The notes beneath the pieces are model-generated. The model saw nothing but the letters and a program-made list of their open reading frames with translations, did no database searches and had not been told where the DNA came from. DNA of 64,000 nt from Alphaproteobacteria bacterium (GTDB taxonomy: Bacteria; Pseudomonadota; Alphaproteobacteria; Rhizobiales; Xanthobacteraceae): contig VBAH01000028.1 in the NCBI GenBank assembly GCA_005884685.1, forward strand, positions 248,001-312,000, in the 5' to 3' direction. Made by a program: the position numbers and the translations under genes. Positions 42,989 to 53,553 of the stretch are shown piece by piece; position 1 is the stretch's first letter, and each line of letters opens with the position of its first letter.

Positions 42989-44828
42989 AAACCTCCTCCT
43001 TCTCCTCGATGATCTCCTCCGCCTCCTCGTTGAGCGCGCGGCCGGTGCGTTGCGGCGCGCTGAACGGCGCCATCTTCGGGCGCTGGCGCAGCATGTCGAT
43101 GCCGGCGTAGATGCCCTCGGCCTGCTGCACCGCGATGCGGTCGCGGTCGCGGGTGCGGATGAAGTCCTGCACAATCTCGGCGCGGCCGGCATCGAGCCCG
43201 ATCGCCTCCAGCGTCCTGCGCCCGAACTTCATCGCGGACTCGAACGTCTCGCGCAGCTCGTAGTCGACGTCGCGCGCGAGCAGCTGCAGCGTGTGGCCGC
43301 GGTCGTAGGAGCGCGCGAAGATCTTCGTTCCGGGAAACTCCGCTTTGGTGAGGTCGACGATGCGGTTGGTGTCGTCCTGGCCGTCGATGCAGATCGCGAT
43401 TAGCCGCGCCTTGTCGAGGCCGGCGGCGCGCAGCACGTCGAGCCGCGTGCCGTCACCGTAATAGACCTTGAAGCCGAAGCGGGCCGCGACCTGGATCATC
43501 TCCGGGTCGACGTCGATCGCCGTCACGTCCACCTCCGCGGCAAGCAGGTACTGCGACACGATCTGCCCGAAGCGGCCGAAGCCGATCACCAGCACCGAGC
43601 CGCCCGCGTCTGCGAAGTCCTCGGCGTCGGGCTCGGGGCGGCGCGCAAAGCGCCGCAGCATCTGCTCGGTGGCTTCGGCGAAGGGCGGGCCGAGCAGCAG
43701 GGTGATCGCCGCAATGGCGGAGAGCAGACTGCCCTGGGTGGGGGCGAGAATCCCGAGCGCCGTTCCCAGCGGCAGCAGCACGAAGGCGAACTCGCCGGCG
43801 CCGGTGAGCACCGCGCCCGCGCGCAGCGCGTCGCCGCGTCCTTCGCAGGTGATGCGGAACAACACCCACACGATGCCGGCCTTGAGCAGCGTGATGACGA
43901 TCGCGGCGGCGACGACCAGCCAGAGGTTCGCCCACACGATCTTCATGTCGATGGTCATGCCGACGCCCATGAAGAACAGCGCGAGCAGCAATCCGCGGAA
44001 CGGCTCGATGTCGGCTTCGAGCTCGTGCCGGTAAGTCGATTCCGCGAGCAGCACGCCGGCGATGAACGCGCCGAGCGCCATCGACATGCCGACGACCTGC
44101 ATCAGCAGCGCGGCGCCGAGCACGATCAGCAGCGCGGCGGCGGTCATCACCTCGCGCGCATCGGTCGAGGCGAGCAGGCGGAAGAACGGATTGATGAGAT
44201 AGCGCCCGGCGATGACCAGCGCCGCGATCGCGCCGCCGATCAGCACCACGCTGTTCGCGGTTTCGGCGAGGCTGAGCTGCTCGGTCGCCTGCCCGGGCGC
44301 GGCCAGCAGCGGCACCAGCGCGAGCAGGGGCACGACCGACATGTCCTGGAACAGCAGGATCGCGAACGCGCGCTGGCCGTAGGTCGTCTGCAGCGCGCCG
44401 CGATCCTCCAGAATGCGCAGCGCGATCGAGGTGGCCGAGAGCGCGAGCGCGAGCCCTGCGAGGAGCGCGGCGCGCCAGTTGAACAGGCCGGTCGCGATGG
44501 CGAGAGCCGCAATCGCGCCGGCGGTGATCACGAGCTGCGCGACGCCGAGGCCGAAGATGTCGCGCCGCATCGCGAGCAGGCGCGACAGCTCGAGCTCGAG
44601 CCCGATCAGGAACAGCAGCATCACGACGCCGAGCTCGGCCACCGTGAGGATGGTTTCCGGCCGCGTGATCAGGCCCAGCCCATAGGGGCCGATCACCACG
44701 CCCGCCACCAGGTAGGCGACGATCGCCGAGAGCTTGAGAAAGCGCGCGATCGGGACGCTGATGACGGCTGCGGCGAGCAGCACCAGCGGCAGGGCGAGCA
44801 GGCCGGCTTCGGCGGAATGCGCATTCAT
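42978..44828 (-). CDS. CPA2 monovalent cation:proton antiporter (KefB/C-like)
   Basis: A 616-residue transporter with about twelve hydrophobic helices (residues 10-385, including 'GLELELSRL' and 'FFMGVGMTIDM'), followed by a RCK/KTN NAD-binding domain (about 400-520, 'SVLVIGFGRFGQIVSQYLL', 'GDGTRLDVLRAAG'). It likely exports K+ or Na+ in exchange for H+. The tail after residue 580 is acidic ('NEEAEEIIEEKEEVSGP') and ends at a TAG supplied by the adjoining repeat. The ATG at 44828 was chosen to start the first helix region. Confidence 0.92.
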   Translation of the reverse strand: MNAHSAEAGLLALPLVLLAAAVISVPIARFLKLSAIVAYLVAGVVIGPYGLGLITRPETILTVAELGVVMLLFLIGLELELSRLLAMRRDIFGLGVAQLVITAGAIAALAIATGLFNWRAALLAGLALALSATSIALRILEDRGALQTTYGQRAFAILLFQDMSVVPLLALVPLLAAPGQATEQLSLAETANSVVLIGGAIAALVIAGRYLINPFFRLLASTDAREVMTAAALLIVLGAALLMQVVGMSMALGAFIAGVLLAESTYRHELEADIEPFRGLLLALFFMGVGMTIDMKIVWANLWLVVAAAIVITLLKAGIVWVLFRITCEGRGDALRAGAVLTGAGEFAFVLLPLGTALGILAPTQGSLLSAIAAITLLLGPPFAEATEQMLRRFARRPEPDAEDFADAGGSVLVIGFGRFGQIVSQYLLAAEVDVTAIDVDPEMIQVAARFGFKVYYGDGTRLDVLRAAGLDKARLIAICIDGQDDTNRIVDLTKAEFPGTKIFARSYDRGHTLQLLARDVDYELRETFESAMKFGRRTLEAIGLDAGRAEIVQDFIRTRDRDRIAVQQAEGIYAGIDMLRQRPKMAPFSAPQRTGRALNEEAEEIIEEKEEVSGP

Positions 44829-44951
44829 GGGGCGGTCCCTCAAGTCGTTGTCTTGCTACACGAAAGCCGCTTCCGCCACGAGTGGCAGAAAGCTTGTCGG
44901 CAATTTGTGCGCGTGCCAGATTGCAGGGAGCTCGGGAGTGGGGAGGGCGTG

Positions 44952-45449
44952 ATGCGCGCGATTTTGGCGGCCGCGACACTGATCGCAACCGCGATGACGG
45001 CGATCGTGCCGGCGCACGCCGCCGACAATTTCACCTCCGGCAACTGGCGCGGCGGGGCCGTGTTCGAGGGCACCAAGTTCGTTCAATGCAACATGTGGGC
45101 GCCCGACCTCAACAACTGGGACCTGATGTTTGCGATGACACAGTCCGGCGATTTCCGGATGGGCTTGCGCAACCGGAAGATCGACATGACGTGGGCCAAG
45201 CTGTTCGGTCAGAAGCTCGCGGTGCGCATGCAGATCGACGACAATCCGGTGATCATCACGGCTTTCACCGCGGCATCAGCCACGGTCGCGTCGACTTCGA
45301 TCGCCAACCTCGGCTGGGACAAGGCCCTGCGCGCCGGCAAAACATTGCGCGTGCATACCGGCAAGGGGGTGCGGCGCTTTCCGCTTGCCGGGATCGATCC
45401 GGCGCTGGCGCAGTTGTCTGCCTGCGCGGCGAAGCACCGGCGCGCCTGA
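44952..45449 (+). CDS. Exported protein of unknown function
   Basis: A 165-residue protein with signal peptide (1-23, 'PAHA|ADN') and a beta-rich mature part ('FTSGNWRGGAVFEGTKFVQCNMWAPDLNNWDLMFAMTQSGDFRMGLRN'). Two cysteines. I do not recognise a family. The ATG at 44952 follows GGGAGGG. It is divergent from the antiporter and followed by the PAN-like gene after 79 bases. Confidence 0.7.
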   Translation: MRAILAAATLIATAMTAIVPAHAADNFTSGNWRGGAVFEGTKFVQCNMWAPDLNNWDLMFAMTQSGDFRMGLRNRKIDMTWAKLFGQKLAVRMQIDDNPVIITAFTAASATVASTSIANLGWDKALRAGKTLRVHTGKGVRRFPLAGIDPALAQLSACAAKHRRA

Positions 45450-45528
45450 ACGCCACTCGCGTCCGCCCATGCGGTTCATTAACATGGCGCGGGGCGAGGG
45501 ATTCGGATCGGCCACACGGCGGCGGAGC

Positions 45529-46065
45529 ATGAGTCTGCGCGCACTGACCTTTTGCCTCGCCGCATGCCTGTTCGCGGTCGCGCCCGCGCGGGCGCAGACC
45601 GGCTTCGACCGGCCGGGCGGGGATTATTCGAGTTTTCCGGTGCGCTCGGCCGATCCGGCGGCGTGCGCCGCGCGCTGCGAGCGGGAAGGGCGTTGCCGCG
45701 CCTGGAGCTTCTCCTACCCGCGCACCGCGGCGCCGGGGGCGATGTGCTGGCTCAAGAACCAGGTGACGACGCGCGTGGAGGATTCCTGCTGCGTGTCCGG
45801 AGTGAAGGGCGCGGGCGTCCTGGAGCGCAAGAGCGGACCGAACGAGTTCTCGATCGACCGCACCGGCGGCGATTTCAAGAGCATGGACGTGCAGACCGAC
45901 GCGACCGGTGCGGTGTGCGGACAGGCCTGCGAGGCCGAGCAGCGCTGCCGCGCCTGGACCTATGTCCGGCCCGGCTATCTCGGCGCGTCCGCGCGCTGTT
46001 TCCTCAAGGAGAAGCTGACCCGGCCGCGCCACAAGCCGTGCTGCGTGTCGGGGGTGGTGCGGTAG
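45529..46065 (+). CDS. Exported Cys-rich protein with two PAN/apple-like modules
   Basis: A 178-residue exported protein: signal peptide (1-23, ending ARA), then two homologous Cys-rich units, each with 'C...C...CRAW.F/TY.......CWLK/CFLKE.........CCVSGV'. Each looks like a PAN/apple domain, a binding module for protein or carbohydrate. Two internal repeats of about 75 residues imply duplication. The start is uncertain: ATG 45529 has GGCGGAG very close; ATG 45484 and 45469 are in frame upstream and could be used. Confidence 0.75.
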   Translation: MSLRALTFCLAACLFAVAPARAQTGFDRPGGDYSSFPVRSADPAACAARCEREGRCRAWSFSYPRTAAPGAMCWLKNQVTTRVEDSCCVSGVKGAGVLERKSGPNEFSIDRTGGDFKSMDVQTDATGAVCGQACEAEQRCRAWTYVRPGYLGASARCFLKEKLTRPRHKPCCVSGVVR

Positions 46066-46087
46066 CGGCGCGAGAAATGCGCCGGCC

Positions 46088-46402
46088 TCAGATGCCGGTG
46101 AACAGCATGTCGAGCGCGGCAGTGATCTCGTAGCGGCTCTCAGCGGCCGTCGTAACGACCTCTCCCAGGCTCGAAATTGGAATCGCCGCCAGGCGCTCGA
46201 TGAAAATGAAATATCGGCTCCCGGCGACATCGACGACCGGCTGTAAACGCGATCGTTCGAAAGTTGCGCCGACTGGCACAAGTGGTGCTGCAATGACAGT
46301 GCTGAACGACGCAGCCCGATCACTTTGAAGAATAATCAGGAATGGAAAATCTCGGCGCGTTCGAGCGTTCGGATTGGCAGTTATGTCAAACTGGCGCGGC
46401 AA
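46088..46402 (-). CDS. ccdB: CcdB-family toxin
   Basis: A 104-residue protein matching CcdB: 'MPRQFDITANPNARTRRDFPFLIILQSD', 'VIAAPLVPVG', 'RLQPVVDVAG', 'FIFIERLAAIPISSLGEVV' and C-terminal 'EITAALDMLFTGI' (the 'W..I'-type end in F-plasmid CcdB is here FTGI). In E. coli the C-terminal Trp-Gly-Ile of CcdB is essential against GyrA; the Trp is replaced by Phe-Thr-Gly-Ile here, common in chromosomal versions. The start is TTG, directly after the ccdA stop TGA, so translation is coupled. Confidence 0.85.
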   Translation of the reverse strand: MPRQFDITANPNARTRRDFPFLIILQSDRAASFSTVIAAPLVPVGATFERSRLQPVVDVAGSRYFIFIERLAAIPISSLGEVVTTAAESRYEITAALDMLFTGI

Positions 46403-46642
46403 TCAAAACATCCGCAGGCCATCGGACCAAAGGCCATGCTTTTCGATGTATTCGTTGGAGTAATCGATTGCTTCCCTGTTATCGCGGTAAAATTGATCTG
46501 CCGCTCGCTTGCGCTCTTCATCAGTTGCCAAGGGCAGCACACGACGCAAAGCTTGCGTCAACGTGTCGGACAAATCCACTCCCGCCGCACGTGCGCGGGC
46601 AAGCGTTTCGGAATCAAGTTCTATGGTCACCCGCTCATTCAT
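46403..46642 (-). CDS. ccdA: CcdA-family antitoxin
   Basis: A 79-residue antitoxin: N-terminal ribbon-helix-helix ('ERVTIELDSETLARARAAGVDLSDTLTQALRRVL') and a C-terminal toxin-binding tail ('REAIDYSNEYIEKHGLWSDGLRMF'). It neutralises CcdB and binds the operator. It directly precedes ccdB and lies 51 bases after the tldD stop, same strand, so the three may be one transcript. Confidence 0.85.
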   Translation of the reverse strand: MNERVTIELDSETLARARAAGVDLSDTLTQALRRVLPLATDEERKRAADQFYRDNREAIDYSNEYIEKHGLWSDGLRMF

Positions 46643-46693
46643 GGCAAATCACCGCCTCTCCACGAGGATAGCGCGCGCAGCTCAGCTGCGCCA

Positions 46694-48118
46694 TCAGCCG
46701 CCCGTCCCGCCGACCGTGATCCGGTCCATGCGCAAGGTCGGCTGGCCGACGCCGACCGGCACGCCCTGGCCGTTCTTGCCGCAGGTGCCGATGCCGGTGT
46801 CGAGCTCCAGATCGTTGCCGATCATCGAGACGCGATGCAGGTCGCTCGGCCCGTTGCCGATCAGCATCGCGCCCTTGATCGGCGCGCCGACCTTGCCGTT
46901 CTCCAGCCGGTAGGCCTCGGTGCATTGGAACACGTACTTGCCCGACGTGATATCGACCTGACCGCCGCCGAATGACACCGCGTAGATGCCGTTCTTCACC
47001 GAGGCGATGATTTCCTGCGGGTCGCGGTTGCCGGCGAGCATGTAGGTGTTGGTCATGCGCGGCATCGGCACGTGGCCGTAGGACTCGCGCCGGCCGTTGC
47101 CGGTCGGCTTCATGCCCATCAGGCGCGCGTTCTGGCGGTCCTGCATGTAGCCGACCAGAATGCCGTCCTCGATCAGCACCGTGCGGCCGGTCGGCGTGCC
47201 TTCATCGTCGATGGTGAGCGAACCCCGCCGGTCGGCCAGGGTGCCGTCGTCGACGACGGTCACGCCCTTGGCGGCGACCTGCTGGCCCATCAGCCCGGCG
47301 AACGCCGACGTCTTCTTGCGATTGAAGTCGCCCTCGAGCCCGTGCCCCACCGCCTCGTGCAGCATCACGCCGGGCCAGCCGGCGCCGAGCACGACATCGA
47401 ACTCGCCGGCCGGTGCCGGCACGGCTTCGAGATTGACCAGCGCCTGACGCACCGCATCCTCGACCGCGCCTTTCCAGGCGCAAGCTTCGATGAAACGCTG
47501 ATAGCCCTCGCGCCCGCCGTAGCCGTGACTGCCGGACTCCTGCCGGTCGCCTTCGCCGGCCACGACCGAGACGTTGACGCGCACGAGCGGGCGGATGTCG
47601 CGATAGGTCGCGCCATCGGCGCGCAGGATCTCGACCACCTGCCAGCTCGCGCCAAACGATACGGACACCTGGCGCACCCGCGGGTCTTTGGCGCGCGCAA
47701 ACGCGTCGATCTCTTCGAGCAGTTTCACCTTGGTCTCGAACGACGGGCTCCCAAGCGGATTTTCGTCGCCGTAGAGCCGCACGTTGGTACGCGCCGGCGC
47801 CTGCGAATAGCTGCCCGAGTAACCGCCCTGGACCGCCCGCACCGCCTCGACGGCGCGAGAAATCGCCCCCTCCGAGACGTCCGAGGCGTGCGCGTAGCCG
47901 ACCGCCTCGCCCTTCACGGCGCGCAGCCCGAACCCTTGCGCGGTATCGTACGTCGCCTGCTTCAGCCGCCCGTTGTCGAACACCAGCGCCTCGGCCTGGC
48001 GGTATTCGAGGAACAGCTCGCCGTCGTCGGCGCCTTCGAGGCCGCGCCTGAGCAGCGTCTCGGCGCGGCTCTGGTCGAGGCCGGTACGGGCAATCAGGCT
48101 AAGCGTGGTATCGGGCAT
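46694..48118 (-). CDS. tldD: TldD-like metalloprotease (PmbA/TldD family)
   Basis: A 474-residue protein of the TldD family: 'RAVKGEAVGYAHASDVSEGAISRAVEAV', 'HEAVGH' (residues 254-259; the HExxxH zinc motif), 'RESYGHVPMPRMTNTYM', and the C-terminal 'CGKNGQGVPVGVGQPTLRM' with Cys of the metal site. TldD and TldE form a heterodimer that degrades unfolded peptides and, in E. coli, is needed for CcdA degradation and microcin B17 maturation. No tldE is in the window. The ATG at 48118 was chosen. Confidence 0.93.
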   Translation of the reverse strand: MPDTTLSLIARTGLDQSRAETLLRRGLEGADDGELFLEYRQAEALVFDNGRLKQATYDTAQGFGLRAVKGEAVGYAHASDVSEGAISRAVEAVRAVQGGYSGSYSQAPARTNVRLYGDENPLGSPSFETKVKLLEEIDAFARAKDPRVRQVSVSFGASWQVVEILRADGATYRDIRPLVRVNVSVVAGEGDRQESGSHGYGGREGYQRFIEACAWKGAVEDAVRQALVNLEAVPAPAGEFDVVLGAGWPGVMLHEAVGHGLEGDFNRKKTSAFAGLMGQQVAAKGVTVVDDGTLADRRGSLTIDDEGTPTGRTVLIEDGILVGYMQDRQNARLMGMKPTGNGRRESYGHVPMPRMTNTYMLAGNRDPQEIIASVKNGIYAVSFGGGQVDITSGKYVFQCTEAYRLENGKVGAPIKGAMLIGNGPSDLHRVSMIGNDLELDTGIGTCGKNGQGVPVGVGQPTLRMDRITVGGTGG

Positions 48119-48252
48119 GCGGCGCCTCGTTCGCGGATCAGATGATCCATCCATATATAGGCGCAGCCGGAAGATTGCTTCGGGCAGGCTGAGAAAAATT
48201 CGGGCGTTGCGGCCCCGGCGTCACCCATGCAGACTTGGCCGGGGGCGCACCA

Positions 48253-50058
48253 ATGTCGGCCATCGCGACAGAAAGCCATCATCCTCCGAAGCCGCGGCTG
48301 GCACTCGCCGTCGGGATCATCGGGCACCGGCCGAACCGGCTGCCCGCGAGCGGACGGGCGGCGGTTGCAAGAGACATCGATCATTTCTTTACCGCCGTCA
48401 CGAAGGCGGTGCGGGCTGCGCACAGCAAATACTCATCGGTGTTCACCGCGGAGCAGCCATTGCTTTCAATGGTGAGCGCGCTGGCCGAAGGCTCAGATCG
48501 CCTCGGTGCGCTCGCCTCTCTGGAAAAAGGTTTTTTCCTTGACGTGCCGCTGCCTTTCGCGCGCGACGTCTATGCCCAGGACTTTCCGGCAGGACCATCC
48601 CGCGACGAATTTTATCACTTGCTGGGCCGGGCCCGGTCCGTCCTGGAGCTGCCGGGCGAGCGGAGCGCCGAGAGCCGGGCCTATGAAACCGGCGGACTGA
48701 CGGTCCTCGGTCAATCCGACATCGTGCTGGTCGTCTGGGACGGCGGGGCTTCGGCCGGGCGCGGCGGCACCACGGAAATGATCCAAACCGCGATCCGCAC
48801 CGGGCTCCCGATCGTGCTTGTCGATGCGAACGGAACGCACGCTCCAAAAATCATCTGGCAGGGGCTTGCGCCTGCCTCCCTCGCGCTCGAAGCGATCAAG
48901 GAACTGCCCTCGAAACCCTTGGCTGACATCGAGAACGTCGTGGACTCGCTCGTGCGCCCTCCGGCGGCCGCCGCCGAAAAGCAAAATCTCGCGCGGTTTC
49001 TGCATGAGAAGCGCGACCGCACGCCGGTGCGGATTGAGTATCCGCTCCTGCTCCAGGCGGCTGGGGTACGCTCTTTCCACCGCACGGATCGTGCTGCGCC
49101 GGACCCGGACGCACTCGCAGCCGTCTTTGCGGCGTCCGCACCTTCCTCGGCGAGGATCGAACAAGTCGCAGTGGTGGCAGAGGCCTACGGTTGGTCTGAC
49201 GCGCTCGCCGTGCGTTGTGCCCAGACATTCCGTGGTGCGTTCGTCATGAATTTCATGTTTGCCGCGATCGCCGTGGTGCTCGCTGCACTGTCGCTTCTCA
49301 CGCCGCCGAAATGGTTCTTCGTGACTGCCGAAGTGATGTGCATTTGCGCCGTGCTGTTCAACACCATGGTCGGACATCGACGCGATTGGCACCGCCGCTG
49401 GGTACAGCCTCGCGAGGTGGCGGAGCGACTGCGCGTCGCTCTTCCGCTGTGGGCCTTGGGCACGCGGCCCGTTTCATTTCCAGGCGAGGAGCCCTCCTGG
49501 ATCGGTTGGTATGTACGCGCGCTCGTCCGCCAGCTGGGACTGAGGTCCGGCTCCTTGATGGGCGACGAATGGACGAAAGCGAAAGGATCGCTGACCGAGC
49601 TGCTGCAGCATCAGTGCAACTACCACAAGAGGGTGACCGTGCCTCGGATGCATCGCCTCCATTATCGGCTCGAGCTGGCGGGCGAATGCTTCTTCTTCAC
49701 GACCCTCGGCGTCGCGTTGCTCTATCTTCTTTTCGAAGCCTACTTGGGACTCGCCGGCAGTTCGCTATCGCATGATACGGACGAACTCGTGAAGCACAGC
49801 GTCGCTGCGATCAGTGCCGGACTTCCGGCGATTGCGACTGCGCTGTACGGCATTCGGCTCATTGGCGACTTCGAAGGCATCGCACATCGTTCCGAGCGAA
49901 CTCATCAGGCTCTCAGCAAAGTATTGAAGGACGTCGAGAGCGACGCGCCCGATCTCATCGTGCTGCGCGCGCGGGCGCGTGAGGCGGCCGATACCATGCT
50001 GGGTGATGTCGCCAGTTGGCGGCCCGCCGCCGAAAGCCGAGGCTTGTCGCTGCCCTGA
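48253..50058 (+). CDS. Candidate SLOG-SLATT two-domain defence-like protein
   Basis: A 601-residue protein. The N-terminal part (about 15-200) resembles SLOG-type Rossmann nucleotide-binding domains: 'VGIIGHRPNRL' (21-30 region), 'SALAEGSDRLG' (75-85) and 'SDIVLVVWDGGASAGRGGTTEMI' (155-177). The C-terminal part has two pairs of hydrophobic helices (about 333-374 and 478-540) with 'HRRWVQPREVAERLRVALPLWALG' between, like SLATT membrane effector domains, which were predicted as pore-forming effectors associated with nucleotide signals. The assignment is mine from motif memory. It is monocistronic and divergent from tldD. No CD-NTase is adjacent, so the ligand is unknown. Confidence 0.55.
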   Translation: MSAIATESHHPPKPRLALAVGIIGHRPNRLPASGRAAVARDIDHFFTAVTKAVRAAHSKYSSVFTAEQPLLSMVSALAEGSDRLGALASLEKGFFLDVPLPFARDVYAQDFPAGPSRDEFYHLLGRARSVLELPGERSAESRAYETGGLTVLGQSDIVLVVWDGGASAGRGGTTEMIQTAIRTGLPIVLVDANGTHAPKIIWQGLAPASLALEAIKELPSKPLADIENVVDSLVRPPAAAAEKQNLARFLHEKRDRTPVRIEYPLLLQAAGVRSFHRTDRAAPDPDALAAVFAASAPSSARIEQVAVVAEAYGWSDALAVRCAQTFRGAFVMNFMFAAIAVVLAALSLLTPPKWFFVTAEVMCICAVLFNTMVGHRRDWHRRWVQPREVAERLRVALPLWALGTRPVSFPGEEPSWIGWYVRALVRQLGLRSGSLMGDEWTKAKGSLTELLQHQCNYHKRVTVPRMHRLHYRLELAGECFFFTTLGVALLYLLFEAYLGLAGSSLSHDTDELVKHSVAAISAGLPAIATALYGIRLIGDFEGIAHRSERTHQALSKVLKDVESDAPDLIVLRARAREAADTMLGDVASWRPAAESRGLSLP

Positions 50059-50078
50059 GGCCGGCTGAGCGGCGCGCC

Positions 50079-50594
50079 TCACGGCAGCTTGTCGTAACCC
50101 TCGCCGAAGCCTTTCAGGCCCATCGGGATGCCGATGCCCTCTTCCGGCGTCTGGAAGATGATGAACGTGGCGGACGTGCCGGTGCGCAGCTGCTTCACCA
50201 GGTTGTCGTCCATCACCACCTCGGCGACGCAGCCATTCGGCAGGCAGCGCACGAACCCGGCGCGTCCGACATCGGTCTTGTCGATCTTCAAGCCCAAGCC
50301 CGACGGCAGCAGCACGCCGAGCGGCGCGAGCACGCGCATCAGCCGGCTTTTCTGATCGGCGGTCTTGAGCACGATCACGGTCAGGCCGACATTCGGGCGG
50401 TCCTCGGCGGTCACGCTCTGGATCAGCGCGCACTGCTCGCCCTGCGCGCCCGGCGGCGTGTCGCAGCGAACCTGCCAGTCGCCGTGCACCGACTTCACGG
50501 TACCCTGCGCCGCTACCGGCCCGGCGGCCAGCGCGCAAGTCGCAAGTGCCACTGCGGCGCTTGCAATCAGCCGTGCCCGGGTCGTCGCTCCCAT
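50079..50594 (-). CDS. IalB (invasion-associated locus B) family protein
   Basis: A 171-residue periplasmic protein: signal peptide (1-30, 'GPVAAQ|GTV'), then an IalB-type beta sandwich with 'HGDWQVRCDTPPGAQGEQCALIQSV' (Cys pair), 'LPNGCVAEVVMDDNLVK' and 'GIPMGLKGFGEGYDKL'. In Bartonella IalB is linked to erythrocyte invasion; free-living Rhizobiales carry several. Start ATG at 50594 with AGGGA upstream. Divergent from coxB with 383 bases between. Confidence 0.85.
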   Translation of the reverse strand: MGATTRARLIASAAVALATCALAAGPVAAQGTVKSVHGDWQVRCDTPPGAQGEQCALIQSVTAEDRPNVGLTVIVLKTADQKSRLMRVLAPLGVLLPSGLGLKIDKTDVGRAGFVRCLPNGCVAEVVMDDNLVKQLRTGTSATFIIFQTPEEGIGIPMGLKGFGEGYDKLP

Positions 50595-50977
50595 GGTGAG
50601 GTCCCTTGAAGGCTGGCCGCGCGTGAAGTCCCCGCGCTGTCGCCGAATCGCCGCTCCCCCGCGGTATCCTGCGCCCGTCTGCGTACATGTTGCATCAACC
50701 GTGTCAAGAACGGGGCAGCCTGCGCGAGCGGGCGAAAAGGCCCGCGAAATCTGCGCTTTCCTCGTCCCGTCCGGTCGCGCGCGCGATCCCGCAGAGGCGC
50801 ATTGCGAGTGGGGCTGAATTGTGGTTTGAGAGGCCGCAAAGCTCCGTTCGCGGCGCTGTCCCCGAGCGCCCGGAGCTTTGCCGGCAAACGATGCCGTGCC
50901 ATGCGCGAGCACGCCTCGCGGCACAGATTTTCGGCTTGCATGGTGGTACGGGCCGAGCGGAAGGAGCGAACACGCCA
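50595..50977. other. Divergent promoter region IalB / coxB
   Basis: No coding sequence is supported here; an in-frame upstream extension of coxB is Arg/Pro-rich and not similar to CoxB. It contains a long interrupted hairpin (50836-50881, listed separately). Promoters for both genes should lie here; no consensus is clear. Confidence 0.6.
50836..50881 (+). promoter_or_regulatory. Long hairpin upstream of coxB
   Basis: Outer arms GCAAAGCTCCG (50836-50846) and CGGAGCTTTGC (50871-50881), a five-base bulge (TTCGC), inner arms GGCGCT (50852-50857) and AGCGCC (50865-50870) and loop GTCCCCG. Together 17 bp. It ends 96 bases before coxB and has no U-run, so it may be a leader structure rather than a terminator. 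Confidence 0.5.
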
Positions 50978-51847
50978 ATGCTGGTGCTCATGCGATTGAT
51001 CCGGTCGGGGGCGGCGGCCCTTGTTTTCGCGGGCGTTCTCGCCATGGGAGGCACGGCATTCGCCGTGCTCGGCCAGCCCAGTCCCTGGCAGATGGGCTTC
51101 CAGGAGTCGGCCGCGCCGACGATGGACGACATCGTCTGGTTTCATGATTTCGTGCTCTACATCATCATCGCCATCACGGTCTTCGTGCTCGCGCTGCTGC
51201 TCATCGTGATCGTGAAGTTCAACGCGCGCGCCAATCCGGCACCGTCGCGCACCACCCACAACACGCTGCTCGAAGTGCTCTGGACCGTGATCCCGGTGGT
51301 CGTGCTGGTGGTGATCGCGGTGCCGTCGTTCCGCATCCTGTTCGTGCAGTTGAACATTCCGCCGTCGGACCTGACCATCAAGGCGACCGGCAACCAGTGG
51401 AACTGGACCTACACCTATCCGGACGACAAGATCGAGTTCACCTCGATCATGCTGCAGGATGAAGAGCGCGCGAAGGTCAGCCCGCCGCCGCCGCGCCTGC
51501 TCGGCGTCGACAATCCGATCGTCGTGCCGGTGAACAAGGTCGTGCGCGTGCAGGTGGTCGGCTCGGACGTGATCCACGCCTTCGCGGTGCCTTCCTTCGG
51601 CATCAAGATCGACGCGATCCCGGGGCGGCTGAACGAGACCTGGTTCAAGGCGACGCGCGAGGGCGTGTTCTACGGGCAGTGCTCGGAGCTGTGCGGCAAG
51701 GATCACGCCTTCATGCCGATCGAGGTGCGCGTGGTGAACGAGCAGGCCTACGCGGCGTGGCTCGCGGACGCGAAGAAGAAGTTCGCGATGGACGGCTCGG
51801 CGCCGGCGACCAGCGTCGCGGCGGCAGGCGCGCCGAAGACGGAATAG
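50978..51847 (+). CDS. coxB: Cytochrome c oxidase subunit II
   Basis: A 289-residue subunit: signal-like N terminus (1-29), two membrane helices (about 55-80, 93-117) and a CuA domain with 'GNQWNWTYTYPD' and 'EFTS', 'VIHAFAVPSFGIKIDAIPGRLNETWF', and 'YGQCSELCGKDHAFMPI' (C-x3-C-x3-H-x2-M CuA ligands). It accepts electrons from cytochrome c in an aa3-type oxidase. The ATG at 50978 follows AAGGAGCG. First gene of the cox cluster. Confidence 0.96.
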   Translation: MLVLMRLIRSGAAALVFAGVLAMGGTAFAVLGQPSPWQMGFQESAAPTMDDIVWFHDFVLYIIIAITVFVLALLLIVIVKFNARANPAPSRTTHNTLLEVLWTVIPVVVLVVIAVPSFRILFVQLNIPPSDLTIKATGNQWNWTYTYPDDKIEFTSIMLQDEERAKVSPPPPRLLGVDNPIVVPVNKVVRVQVVGSDVIHAFAVPSFGIKIDAIPGRLNETWFKATREGVFYGQCSELCGKDHAFMPIEVRVVNEQAYAAWLADAKKKFAMDGSAPATSVAAAGAPKTE

Positions 51848-51878
51848 CGAAACGACCGAGAGCGGGCGGCAACGGTAA

Positions 51879-53531
<1,653 letters not shown>

Positions 53532-53553
53532 GCAGAGGATGACCACTTAAGCG

